Assembly (NCBI GenBank): GCA_002483445.1
Contig: DLHY01000035.1
Span: 1 to 16,763, forward strand
Direction of reading: 5' to 3'
Length of the DNA: 16,763 bases
Origin: Blastocatellia bacterium UBA7656
GTDB lineage: Bacteria; Acidobacteriota; Blastocatellia; UBA7656
Below are positions 1 to 7,158 of the stretch, piece after piece. Within the stretch, counting starts at the first letter, position 1; the number at the start of each line of letters is the position of its first letter. A program made the translations under genes and the position numbers. Below the pieces are notes generated by a model. It had not been told where the DNA came from and did no database searches. It was given only the letters and a program-made list of their open reading frames with translations.

Positions 1-355
1 TCGCGGTCATCCCGCCAGCGACGGATGGAATGTGAATGCTGCTGTTTCTTCGCGCTGTGTTTCATGCAATCCGTTCTGACGCTCTCTGTGTTTTCCGAAA
101 CCATGACATCTGACTGCGCAACTTTTGTCCCAGTCGCCCTGCCGATTCTAAATCGAACTGCGCGAGATTGGAACACACGGATGAGCATTGACTGGGCGGG
201 GTCTGCACGGATCAGAAAAAGAATCAGTGGGGTGCGATTCAAAGTGCGACATGTAGACGGGCGACTTGAAAATAATTGCGCCCTGTTGCAAAAAAATTTC
301 AGGGATTTTTCAATGCGACCGATTGAAGGGTGAAAAAAAATTTTGAGGCGGGCTG
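1..355. other. Stretch with no convincing gene
   Basis: I see no credible coding region here. The open frames have an amino-acid composition unlike a protein, with runs of Cys and no recognisable domain. The stretch becomes A/T-rich towards 285-345, just downstream of the minus-strand zf-HC2 gene, so a transcript end there is possible, but I see no clear stem next to the T-run. A short direct repeat, CACGGATGAG (176-185) and CACGGATCAG (206-215), lies 30 bases apart. It may be part of a dispersed intergenic repeat. Confidence 0.5.
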
Positions 356-544
356 TCAGCGAGATGTTTTTCGAGGCAAGACCGGGGCAGGCACCGCGGA
401 TTCGCTCTTTATCGCCTGAGCGATTACGCGGCGGCAAATCCGGCACTCAACAAGATGCGCTTCCATCTGCTCTCTGGTTTTCTGCGACACGTTGTTTTCC
501 AGATATGCCGCAAGTAACTCTATATTCGGACACGCGCTTCCCAT
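356..544 (-). CDS. Small zf-HC2 zinc-binding protein, candidate anti-sigma factor
   Basis: This 62-residue protein has the putative zinc-finger (zf-HC2) pattern seen at the N-terminus of ZAS-type anti-sigma factors: Cys5, then His30, Cys34 and Cys37 in the context EAHLVECRICR. The start is well set: GGAG at 552-555 (minus) lies 7 bases upstream of the ATG. It lies 177 bases downstream of a sigma-factor gene on the same strand, which is the usual arrangement for a sigma/anti-sigma pair. Unlike most ZAS anti-sigma factors it has no membrane segment or sensor domain after the zinc motif and ends about 20 residues later. It would therefore be a soluble, minimal form. Binding to the neighbouring sigma is inferred from context. 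It could also be a truncated gene, since its last residues are low-complexity and an A/T-rich tract follows. Confidence 0.75.
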   Translation of the reverse strand: MGSACPNIELLAAYLENNVSQKTREQMEAHLVECRICRRVIAQAIKSESAVPAPVLPRKTSR

Positions 545-661
545 TTTTCTTCTCCAGGCTGAACTTTATGATACTGATGGCCTTCCGTCTGATCCCCTCA
601 ATCATATAGACGGATTAAGCCGGGGAGATTGACCCTGGGATTGCAATGATACTCCTTATCC

Positions 662-683
662 ATCGCCGCAGGCAATCGGCGAT
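662..683. other. Stem-loop between sigma factor and zf-HC2 gene
   Basis: ATCGCCG (662-668) and CGGCGAT (677-683) form a 7-bp stem around an 8-base loop. It lies in the 177-base gap between the sigma gene and the zf-HC2 gene. No T-run follows on the minus strand, so it is not a standard intrinsic terminator. It may reduce or process read-through between the two genes. Confidence 0.35.
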
Positions 684-721
684 CCCTTCCGATTCTGAGC
701 CAGGAAGAGCAGCGCGGCTGT

Positions 722-1582
722 TCAGCCTGTTTTCAGCAATTCCAGCAGCGAGTATTCCGGGTTTTCCACAATGTCAGCCAAACACTCTTTGATCGCTTCC
801 TCACAGAGTCGATGCTTCCCGGTCAGTATCGCAACCGCTTCCTGATATATCTTCCCGTGTATCCGTCGAATCTGCCGTGATAGCCTCGAAGGATGAACGC
901 CGAGGAGTCGCGCGACTTCTTTTGCCTGGAGTGATTCGCCATAGATCATCACCAGAATGTATCGCTCGCGGGTTGTGAGACTTTCACCTGCTCTCTCCAG
1001 CGCATCGAGGATCATCCGCTTGTACCGGCCTGCCCTTGCTGCGATTTCGATCCTCTCCATCCCTTCGAGGTCTGTTATGTCGGGGAGGTCGTCTAATCTT
1101 TCAACCGAGTTCCACCTCAACTCACGCTCGTCCGCGGCGCGGTGCGAGACGACGACTCTCAGCCATCTTGCCACAGAAGACTGGCCGTCATAAGAAGCTA
1201 TACGTGGCCGGTTCGACCTGTCGGGCGCGAACAAATCCGCGATCAGGTTGTTTGCCAGTTCGCAAGCAACAGTCTCGTTCGAACAGGCGTGGTTTGCGAG
1301 CCTCATAACGAAACTGCGATAAAGCCTGACAAACTGCTCCCACGCCGATTCGCTTCCCTGGGCGCAGGCGATAGCGAGATAAAGATCGAGGGTGTGAGTC
1401 TTGCCGAGAAAACCCATAGCATCCGGTTCATCGGGATCATAGCTCAGATACTTCCGGATGATCGAAACAAGATGAGCGAGGTAAGTATCCGTGGCAAGAT
1501 CGAGATTGCCGTAAAGAGCCTGATCTTCCTGGTATGCCTGCACAAGAAACTCCTCGCAGCCGAACCTGGGGAAGTTCGTCAT
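722..1582 (-). CDS. Two-region sigma-70 family (ECF-like) sigma factor
   Basis: The protein carries sigma region 2 in its middle (around SAWEQFVRLYRSFVMRLA through SSVARWLRVVVSHRAADE) and region 4 near the end, with a helix-turn-helix at ESLQAKEVARLLGVHPSRLS. There is no region 1 or 3, as in ECF-type factors. It has an extra N-terminal segment of about 75 residues and a C-terminal tail of about 45 residues beyond region 4. I chose the ATG at 1582 (286 residues) because AAGGAG at 1591-1596 (minus) lies 8 bases upstream. The frame is open to an ATG at 1624 and a TTG at 1627, which have no clear ribosome-binding site. The zf-HC2 gene downstream is the likely partner. The promoters it recognises cannot be read from the window, though the palindrome at 1741-1778 in its upstream region is a possible control site. 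Confidence 0.85.
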   Translation of the reverse strand: MTNFPRFGCEEFLVQAYQEDQALYGNLDLATDTYLAHLVSIIRKYLSYDPDEPDAMGFLGKTHTLDLYLAIACAQGSESAWEQFVRLYRSFVMRLANHACSNETVACELANNLIADLFAPDRSNRPRIASYDGQSSVARWLRVVVSHRAADERELRWNSVERLDDLPDITDLEGMERIEIAARAGRYKRMILDALERAGESLTTRERYILVMIYGESLQAKEVARLLGVHPSRLSRQIRRIHGKIYQEAVAILTGKHRLCEEAIKECLADIVENPEYSLLELLKTG

Positions 1583-1740
1583 CAGCCGCTCTCCTTCTTT
1601 CAAGGCTTGCTGCTTACTCAACATCAAGGGTTGATACTGGGCGCTCTAATTTGTTTTCCTGAAGCATGGGATTCAGGCACTGCTGACTGCTTGGCAGTAC
1701 ATATAGGGTGCATAACTTTGTAAAGGACGTCGCGCGACCT

Positions 1741-1778
1741 TTTCATTAACACCGCGATTGATCGCGGTGTTAATGAAA
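1741..1778. repeat. Perfect 18-bp palindrome in a divergent intergenic region
   Basis: TTTCATTAACACCGCGAT (1741-1758) is followed after TG by its exact reverse complement (1761-1778). The 38-bp palindrome lies between the divergent sigma-factor and rnz genes. It has no adjoining T-run, so I do not call it a terminator. It could be an operator for a dimeric regulator, a cruciform site, or the remains of a small mobile element. Confidence 0.85.
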
Positions 1779-1786
1779 GATATCCC

Positions 1787-1871
1787 TGTTTACCCATCTG
1801 AATGCCGCTATAAGGAGAAGGCCGCGCTCCGACTGCATTCGACCTGTTCATCAATCTGCATACCGCTATAA
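1787..1871 (+). promoter_or_regulatory. Duplicated promoter-like block upstream of rnz
   Basis: Two imperfect copies of a 27-bp block lie 58 bp apart, at 1787-1813 and 1845-1871, with 22 of 27 bases equal by my count. Both end in CCGCTATAA, and GGCC follows shortly after each. Each copy has a TATAA -10-like element (1809-1813 and 1867-1871) with a weak TGTT-containing -35-like segment about 16 bases upstream. The second -10 is about 53 bases before the rnz ATG. Tandem promoters are one explanation; a duplicated repeat fragment is another. No -35 agrees well with the sigma-70 consensus. Confidence 0.4.
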
Positions 1872-1924
1872 CACACGGCCTGAGCATATCGGGCCGCGCC
1901 AGGGTGTGCTATTTTAATTCGTCT

Positions 1925-2854
1925 ATGAAAGTAATTCCGCTTGGTACAAGTTCCGGCAAGCCTACTCTTCATCGCAACGTCAGCGCGCTGGCCGTCGTGC
2001 GCGAAGGCGAGTGGCTGCTCTTCGATTGCGGCGAGGCCACTCAAACTCAGGTCATGCGCGCGGGGCTTTCGCCTAATCGATTGGCCGCGATTTTTATAAC
2101 CCATTTCCACGGAGATCATTTCAACGGCCTTCCGGGGTTTCTTTCCACCATGGGGCTTGATCGAAGAGAGCGGCCCCTTACACTCACAGGCCCGCGCGGC
2201 ATACGGCAGTATCTCGATGTGCTTGCGCGTTTGAAAATACTTTATCTGAATTATCCGCTCGATGTGCATGAGTTCGCCCCGTCGGATTTCAGAGAGTCGG
2301 ATTCGAAAAGCATACTGGTTTATGAAACTCCGGCTTACGAGGTGATTGCCGCGCCGCTCGATCACAGAATCTTCGCCATCGGTTACAGAGTCGAAGAGCG
2401 GCCGCGACCGGGCAAATTCGATATCGAGCGCGCCCGTCAACTAGGCATCCCCGCAGGGCCGCTTTACGGACGATTGCAGTCGGGCCACGCCATCCAACTC
2501 GAAGACGGTCGCCTGATCACGCCGAGCGAAGTCGTAGGCCCGCCGCGCCCCGGAAAAGCTGTTGCTTACTGCACAGACACTCGCCCCTGCGACACGGCGG
2601 TCACGCTCGGTCATAAGGTCGACCTGTTGATTCACGAAGCGACCTATACCGAAGACCTCATCACTGAAGCCGAGGACTTCGGTCACTCGACAGCAGCGCA
2701 GGCCGCGCGCATCGCCGAACGAGCAGACGCGCGAAGGTTGCTCATAACTCATTTCAGCACTCGCTACCCGGACGCTTCGCCGTTGCTTGAAGAAGCTCGC
2801 GCAGTTTTCGCTGACACCGTGATGGCGAGAGACCTGGCGGAATTCGAAGTATGA
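1925..2854 (+). CDS. rnz: Ribonuclease Z (tRNA 3' endonuclease)
   Basis: This 309-residue metallo-beta-lactamase-fold enzyme cuts precursor tRNAs after the discriminator base to prepare the 3' end for CCA. It has the family N-terminus (VIPLGTSSGKPTLHRNVS), the zinc motif HFHGDH at residues 60-65, a further His in LDHRIFAIGY, the Asp in YCTDTR, the GHST segment and the terminal His in LITHFSTRY. All expected metal ligands are present, and length is normal for bacterial RNase Z. The frame is open from a GTG at 1904, but family alignment starts at the ATG at 1925. No strong ribosome-binding site is visible. Its stop overlaps the acpS start by four bases (ATGA), so the two are probably translationally coupled. 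Confidence 0.95.
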   Translation: MKVIPLGTSSGKPTLHRNVSALAVVREGEWLLFDCGEATQTQVMRAGLSPNRLAAIFITHFHGDHFNGLPGFLSTMGLDRRERPLTLTGPRGIRQYLDVLARLKILYLNYPLDVHEFAPSDFRESDSKSILVYETPAYEVIAAPLDHRIFAIGYRVEERPRPGKFDIERARQLGIPAGPLYGRLQSGHAIQLEDGRLITPSEVVGPPRPGKAVAYCTDTRPCDTAVTLGHKVDLLIHEATYTEDLITEAEDFGHSTAAQAARIAERADARRLLITHFSTRYPDASPLLEEARAVFADTVMARDLAEFEV

Positions 2855-3231
2855 TCGTCTCGACAGGAATCGATCTGGTGGAAATTTCGCGCATTGAAGA
2901 AATCTTCATCAGGCGCGGCAATCGATTTCGCGACCGCGTGTTCACGCCTGACGAAATCGCTTATTGCGAAAGCGTGGCCTCTCGCTTTGCAAGCTATGCC
3001 GCGCGCTTTGCCGCGAAAGAAGCGGCGATGAAAGCTTTAGGCACAGGCTGGGCGGAAGGCGTAGCGTGGCGCGAAATCGAAGTCACGCGAGGCGAACGAG
3101 GAGCGCCGAAATTAAGATTGAGCGGGCGCGCGCTTGAAAGAATGAAAGAAATCGGAGCCAGCCGCGCCCACCTCTCGCTCACTCATTCGCGCGATCTGGC
3201 CGCAGCGCAGGTCTTACTTGAAGATGGGTGA
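2851..3231 (+). CDS. acpS: Holo-[acyl-carrier-protein] synthase
   Basis: The 126-residue protein transfers 4'-phosphopantetheine from CoA to acyl carrier protein, activating it for fatty-acid synthesis. The family motifs are present: GIDLVEI (Asp8) near the start, RFAAKEAAMKALGTG at 52-66 (Glu57, the metal/CoA site), and LSLTHS near the end. Length is typical. It overlaps rnz by four bases and has no separate promoter visible. The last codons (Asp-Gly-stop) lie inside the heptamer repeat that starts at 3223, so the C-terminal residues seem to have been set by the repeat. Confidence 0.95.
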   Translation: MIVSTGIDLVEISRIEEIFIRRGNRFRDRVFTPDEIAYCESVASRFASYAARFAAKEAAMKALGTGWAEGVAWREIEVTRGERGAPKLRLSGRALERMKEIGASRAHLSLTHSRDLAAAQVLLEDG

Positions 3232-3418
3232 TGGGTGATAGGTGATGGGTTATAGGGAAGAGGGGATAGGTAACAGATGCGGATTCCGAGCCGCAGGCGA
3301 TGGGCTGTCGCAAAACGATGCAAGCGATTTCGCCTATCACCTATCACCCATCACCCATCACCCATTACCCATCACCCATTACCCATTACCCATCACCCAT
3401 CACCCATCACCCCTCACG
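3223..3418. repeat. Inverted array of 7-bp repeats between convergent acpS and sigma gene
   Basis: Five heptads of the type GATGGGT run from 3223 to 3257. After about 77 unique bases, twelve heptads in the complementary orientation (TATCACC, CATCACC, CATTACC) run from 3335 to 3418. The two blocks are reverse complements, so either transcript could fold into a long imperfect hairpin. The stop codon of acpS (3229-3231) lies in the left block and the stop of the sigma gene (3414-3416) in the right block. The array fills the space between the convergent genes and may act as a two-way transcript end. It is not a CRISPR array. Confidence 0.9.
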
Positions 3419-4895
3419 CGACAGTAAGATACTCCTGCAGGTAAAGTTCCGCTTCCATCTCCCGCAGTTTGGCGAAAGCTCCGGCTTCGATCTGTCGCAC
3501 TCGCTCGCGGGTGACGGAAAGCCCCTGACCGATTTCTTCGAGCGTCTGCGGGTCACCGCTTCCGTCGAGGCCGAAATGCAGACGAAGTATCCGCGCCTCG
3601 CGGGGCGTGAGCGCAGCCAGCGCCCGCTGAATCGCATCGCGTCGCGAACGCTCGACAGCGGCCATGAAAGGATTCGCTGCGTCTTTGTCATCGATGAAAC
3701 TCACAGCCGTTTCCCCATTGTCGTTGGCCGCCGCGTCGAGGGTGATCGTATGTTGAGCGAATATGATCGCTTCGTTGACTCGATCCGTCTCGATCTCCAA
3801 TCGCTCGGCTATCTCGCTGGCTGATGCTCCCATAGTCGTGTCGCCGCTGATCGATCTCGCAGCCCGCGATACTTTGCTTATGAGGCTCAATTCCGACGCG
3901 GGCAATCGAACCACGCGGCTTTGGGTGTCGAGCGCGCGAGCCATCGATTGCCTGATCCACCACATCGCATAAGTCGAAAAACGGAAGCCTCGCCGCCAGT
4001 CGAATTTTTCAACCGCCCGCATCAATCCGATGTTGCCTTCCTGAATCAGATCGAGAAACGTCAATCCCCGACCCGTGAAATGCCTGGCGACCGAAATGAC
4101 CAGCCGGAGATTCGCTTCCGTCATCCATTGCTTCGCAGCAGCCAACTCCGCAGCCGCCGCGACCGTCCTCTGCGACAGATCGATCAGAAATGACGGCCTG
4201 ATGAATTCGCTCCCAAGAGCGCGCGACAACATGAATTCAACGCTCGGCCGTTCGTCAGTCGAAGCTGCGAGACTGGCCTCCATCACTTTGTTTGAAAGCG
4301 ACCGGCGGCGGGAACTGGCCTTCAACAACGAGATGGATTCTTCGGCCATCCTCACCAGACGACGCTCGACCATGGGCGTGAAAACCATCTGCCTGATGGC
4401 GCGTGAAAGACGCACCGCCATGCGCGCGCGCTTCGCTCGATCACGTCTTTGTTTTTTTATGCTCGGCGTTTTGCTGCGCGCCGCGGGCGCGAGAAACTCA
4501 TCGTACAATCGCTCGACTTCCCCAAGCACAGGCTCGACCGCGCGGGCAAGCGTGGCTGAATCCGTCGCGTGGCGAATGCCCGGAGCCGATTCCACTATGT
4601 CTGTCAGCGTTTCATCGCCGCGGGCGATAGCCCCTCGCAGGCGGATGCAATACTCGATTGTCAGGGGTGAGCGCGAGAGCAGTTTCATCAAACGATTTCT
4701 CGCGCGCTCGATTCGCTTTGCCGCTTCGCGCTCTCCCGCGGCGTCGAGCATCGCAGCGCGGCTGGCTTCCCTCATATAAAGCTTCAAAAGGTCTGTCCGG
4801 TCGAGGTCGCCTCCCTCGAATTCAACTTCCTCGCCTTCCGCCTCACTTGATAGTTCGATCAATTCTTCGCTCTCGTATTCCGTTTCGTCAATCAT
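3414..4895 (-). CDS. RpoD/RpoS-type sigma-70 factor (group 1 or 2)
   Basis: This 493-residue sigma factor has, in order: an acidic N-terminus (Glu-rich, 4-30), region 1.2 (about 31-65, DLLKLYMREASRAAML), a long variable stretch (about 70-255), region 2 (259-329, with ANLRLVISVARHFTGRG and STYAMWWIRQSMARAL), region 3 (about 335-410) and region 4 (425-480, with VTRERVRQIEAGAFAKLREM). The start is supported by AAAGGAG eight bases upstream. Region 2.4 to 3 (ALDTQSRVVRLPASELSLIS) departs from the primary-sigma consensus, where IRIPVHM is usual. The tail after region 4 is also unusual. I therefore favour an alternative group 2 sigma over the main housekeeping factor. It is divergent from the UbiB-like gene and ends inside a repeat array. 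Confidence 0.9.
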   Translation of the reverse strand: MIDETEYESEELIELSSEAEGEEVEFEGGDLDRTDLLKLYMREASRAAMLDAAGEREAAKRIERARNRLMKLLSRSPLTIEYCIRLRGAIARGDETLTDIVESAPGIRHATDSATLARAVEPVLGEVERLYDEFLAPAARSKTPSIKKQRRDRAKRARMAVRLSRAIRQMVFTPMVERRLVRMAEESISLLKASSRRRSLSNKVMEASLAASTDERPSVEFMLSRALGSEFIRPSFLIDLSQRTVAAAAELAAAKQWMTEANLRLVISVARHFTGRGLTFLDLIQEGNIGLMRAVEKFDWRRGFRFSTYAMWWIRQSMARALDTQSRVVRLPASELSLISKVSRAARSISGDTTMGASASEIAERLEIETDRVNEAIIFAQHTITLDAAANDNGETAVSFIDDKDAANPFMAAVERSRRDAIQRALAALTPREARILRLHFGLDGSGDPQTLEEIGQGLSVTRERVRQIEAGAFAKLREMEAELYLQEYLTVA

Positions 4896-5115
4896 AGTCT
4901 ACTCTCCTTTGTCTGCGCGTAGACCAATCCCTCTTTGTAGTACCCGTTTTTCGAATCGTCAGTTTCGCTATAAACCGTTTTGATTCTAGCAACCTCATGA
5001 AACGAAGAAAAATTAAAAAAAATTAAGCGCATTATGCGTTTTTCTAATAGCCGATGGTCGCCTTTCAGCGATTCATTTCATTGAGCCGTCCCCGTGCAAT
5101 CGTTAATATAAGGGT
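4896..5115. promoter_or_regulatory. Divergent promoter region between sigma factor and UbiB-like gene
   Basis: For the plus-strand UbiB-like gene there is a plausible sigma-70 promoter: TTGAGC at 5081-5086, 17 bases, TAATAT at 5104-5109. A start point about 7 bases on would be at or next to the ATG at 5116, so the message may have little or no leader. For the minus-strand sigma gene, TAGAAT (minus, 4988-4983) resembles a -10 element, behind an A/T-rich tract (about 5003-5045) that could serve as an UP-like element. No good -35 accompanies it. Confidence 0.4.
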
Positions 5116-6531
5116 ATGAAGATGGCCAGGAGATTGAAGCTCCTTGCGCGACGGATTTTCGTCGTGTGGACGCTTATGAGTTTCGCCCTCTACGTCTATC
5201 TCGATTCCAAAGGCTGGATCAATCGAAACAGCCTTCAGCGCGAATCTCGTTTGAAGAGGCAGGCCGTAAGGCTTCGCCAGCGATTGATTCGACTCGGCCC
5301 GACCTTCATCAAGATGGGACAGATGCTTGCGACTCGCGCAGACCTGCTGCCGCTTGAATACATCATCGAGTTGAGCGCGCTTCAGGATAATGTGCCGCCT
5401 TTTGCGAACCATCGGGCGATGCAGGAAATCGAATCCGAACTCGGTCGCCCGGTGAAAGAAGTTTTCAGCCAGATCAGCCCTGAGCCGATTGCATCGGCCA
5501 GCCTCGGACAGGTCTATCGAGCGGTTTTGACGAGCGGCGAAGAGGTGGCTGTGAAAGTTCAGCGCCCGCTACTCGAAGAGCGAATCGCTTCAGACCTCGA
5601 CGTGCTTCGCAGTATAGCCCGCACGCTTGATCGCTATCCTAAGCTTTTTCCCGGCGCGGAGTGGCTCGGCGCGATTGATGAATTTGATCGCGTGATTCAC
5701 GAAGAGATGGATTATCGCCGCGAGGCCGCGAGCGCCGAAGAGTTCAGCCGGAATTTCAAAGAGTGGCGCGGAATCCATGTACCGCGCGTCTTCAAACACT
5801 GCTCGACCTCTCGCGTGCTGGTTCTCGAATACATCTCAGGCACTAAGGTGACAGACCTCGAAGAACTAAGCGAAAAGGGACACAGTCCGCGACGGGTGAA
5901 TGAACTGCTCTACCGGGCATACTTCAAACAGCTTCTCGAAGACGGTTTCTTTCATGCCGATCCGCATCCGGGAAATCTCTTAGTGATGGAAGACGGACGA
6001 CTGGCCATATTCGATTTCGGAATGATGGGGCGCGTAAGCCACGAGTTGCAGCGACAGATAATCGAAGCTTTCTTTCACCTCTACAATCGGGATACTCACG
6101 GGATAGTCGATGACCTGATCGGATTGGGATTTCTGGCTCCTGAAGCTGATTTGGAGGCGATACGCGAAGTGGTTGCGGAAGTCTTCGACCGCAAGTTGAA
6201 TCTGAAGCTCGGCGAAGTGCGATTCAAGGAGTTGACTTACGATCTTGCGCCGGTAGTTTACCAGCACCCCATTCGGACGCCCGCGCGATTCACTTATCTG
6301 ATGCGCGCTCTGATGACGCTCGAAGGCATCAGCATAATAATGAACCCGGAGTTTAATTTCTTCGAGGTCGCTCGCCCGTTCGTGCGCGATTATCTGTTCC
6401 GGCAGAATGCGTCGCAGTTAAAAAGGCTTGCGATGGATTCTCTTCGCGATGCGCGCACAGGTCAGTTCGAGTGGGGCCGACTGTGGACGATGGCCAAGAT
6501 GGCCTACGCGCTTTATTTCGGCAGGGCGTGA
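5116..6531 (+). CDS. ABC1/AarF/UbiB-family kinase-like protein
   Basis: The 471-residue protein has the signature of the UbiB atypical kinase family, which supports quinone synthesis or lipid homeostasis at membranes. Motifs in order: the KxGQ motif (FIKMGQ, 65-69), the Ala-rich nucleotide loop (ASASLGQVYRA, 127-137), VAVKVQRP with Lys147, the EEMDYRREA segment (197-205), HADPHPGN (280-287) and IFDFG (298-302). A hydrophobic stretch at about 14-29 could be an N-terminal membrane anchor; UbiB proteins more often have membrane segments at the C-terminus, and none is evident here. The ATG at 5116 or the in-frame ATG at 5122 may start translation; AAGGG at 5110-5114 is better spaced for the second. 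No quinone-synthesis gene is adjacent, so the substrate is unknown. Confidence 0.9.
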   Translation: MKMARRLKLLARRIFVVWTLMSFALYVYLDSKGWINRNSLQRESRLKRQAVRLRQRLIRLGPTFIKMGQMLATRADLLPLEYIIELSALQDNVPPFANHRAMQEIESELGRPVKEVFSQISPEPIASASLGQVYRAVLTSGEEVAVKVQRPLLEERIASDLDVLRSIARTLDRYPKLFPGAEWLGAIDEFDRVIHEEMDYRREAASAEEFSRNFKEWRGIHVPRVFKHCSTSRVLVLEYISGTKVTDLEELSEKGHSPRRVNELLYRAYFKQLLEDGFFHADPHPGNLLVMEDGRLAIFDFGMMGRVSHELQRQIIEAFFHLYNRDTHGIVDDLIGLGFLAPEADLEAIREVVAEVFDRKLNLKLGEVRFKELTYDLAPVVYQHPIRTPARFTYLMRALMTLEGISIIMNPEFNFFEVARPFVRDYLFRQNASQLKRLAMDSLRDARTGQFEWGRLWTMAKMAYALYFGRA

Positions 6532-6603
6532 TCGCGGACAAGTCTGGCTATTTCTTCCCAGGCTTTTTCATGTAGTGTCCTGATATCCAACATTTCTGAC
6601 CTA

Positions 6604-6631
6604 TTGCCCCCCTGCTCTTTTGAGATATACT
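6604..6631 (+). promoter_or_regulatory. Sigma-70-like promoter for the 165-residue gene
   Basis: TTGCCC (6604-6609) and TATACT (6626-6631) are separated by 16 bases, matching the consensus at 4 and 5 of 6 positions. The expected start point is near 6638. AAGGAAGG (6645-6652) follows, 8 bases before the GTG at 6661. The position and order fit a dedicated promoter. Confidence 0.55.
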
Positions 6632-6660
6632 GTTCGGTCTGCGAAAGGAAGGTGCTAGTA

Positions 6661-7158
6661 GTGAGATTACAAGAACTATTGAAGTCTATAATTGAGTCTG
6701 ATCCGAACGATTGGTACACCATCTCTAGCCCGACTTTTCGGGACAGATTAATCGGTGTTAGCAGTAGTACGGAAGGCCATTGGCTAGAGATTAATTCCCA
6801 TCATACCACGGCAGTCTATAAGCCGGACGTATCTATTACGCTTGCTTGGGGACTGGATTGGAAAGAGGATTTTGATGAGCCGTGGGCAAAGTCCTGCCCT
6901 GATCCGAGCGCGTCAGGCGATTATGTGGATGTGTACTACAATGGGAGCCTTGTTTTCCGCACTGTGTACATAACTGTTGACTGCGGGCGAGCAAAGCTGC
7001 CGATGCCGATGAGCCGAACGGATCTTAATGTAGCTCGAAACTATTACCATTTCGTTCAGTTGATTGACTCCATAGGCGGGTATGTGTCGCAGTACGACAG
7101 CTATTTTCGGCGAGTCGGTCTGCAGATAGACGAGGGTAGGGAGTGGCCAGAGTTCTAA
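6661..7158 (+). CDS. Conserved-looking hypothetical protein, 165 residues
   Basis: I do not recognise the family. The start is the GTG at 6661, supported by AAGGAAGG eight bases upstream; the longer frame from 6604 would begin inside the promoter. It is a soluble, acidic-to-neutral protein with no signal peptide or membrane segment. It opens with an amphipathic helix (RLQELLKSIIES), then a part rich in aromatic residues with probable beta strands (HTTAVYKPDVSITLAWGLDW; YVDVYYNGSLVFRTVYITVD) and a helical end (NYYHFVQLIDSIGGYVSQYD). Codon use is less GC-biased than in the flanking housekeeping genes, so acquisition is possible. It lies alone between the UbiB-like gene and the TnpB element, with its own promoter. 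An immunity or small accessory protein is possible, but nothing shows it. Confidence 0.75.
   Translation: MRLQELLKSIIESDPNDWYTISSPTFRDRLIGVSSSTEGHWLEINSHHTTAVYKPDVSITLAWGLDWKEDFDEPWAKSCPDPSASGDYVDVYYNGSLVFRTVYITVDCGRAKLPMPMSRTDLNVARNYYHFVQLIDSIGGYVSQYDSYFRRVGLQIDEGREWPEF

Noticed and set aside
25..333. 102-residue open frame at the window start
   Set aside because: Cys-rich odd composition, no domain, no ribosome-binding site; regarded as chance.
1741..1778. Bidirectional intrinsic terminator
   Set aside because: No T-run on either side, and the flanking genes diverge, so no transcript needs to end there.
3335..3418. CRISPR array
   Set aside because: Units are 7 bp and adjoin directly, with no spacers; they are simple tandem repeats.
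4075..4779. Long plus-strand frame opposite the sigma gene
   Set aside because: Arg/Ser/Ala-rich antisense shadow of a clearly conserved gene.
6513..6593. 26-residue minus-strand frame overlapping the UbiB-like stop
   Set aside because: Sequence looks somewhat protein-like (LHEKAWEEIARLVRDHA), but it is too short to support; it may be a remnant.
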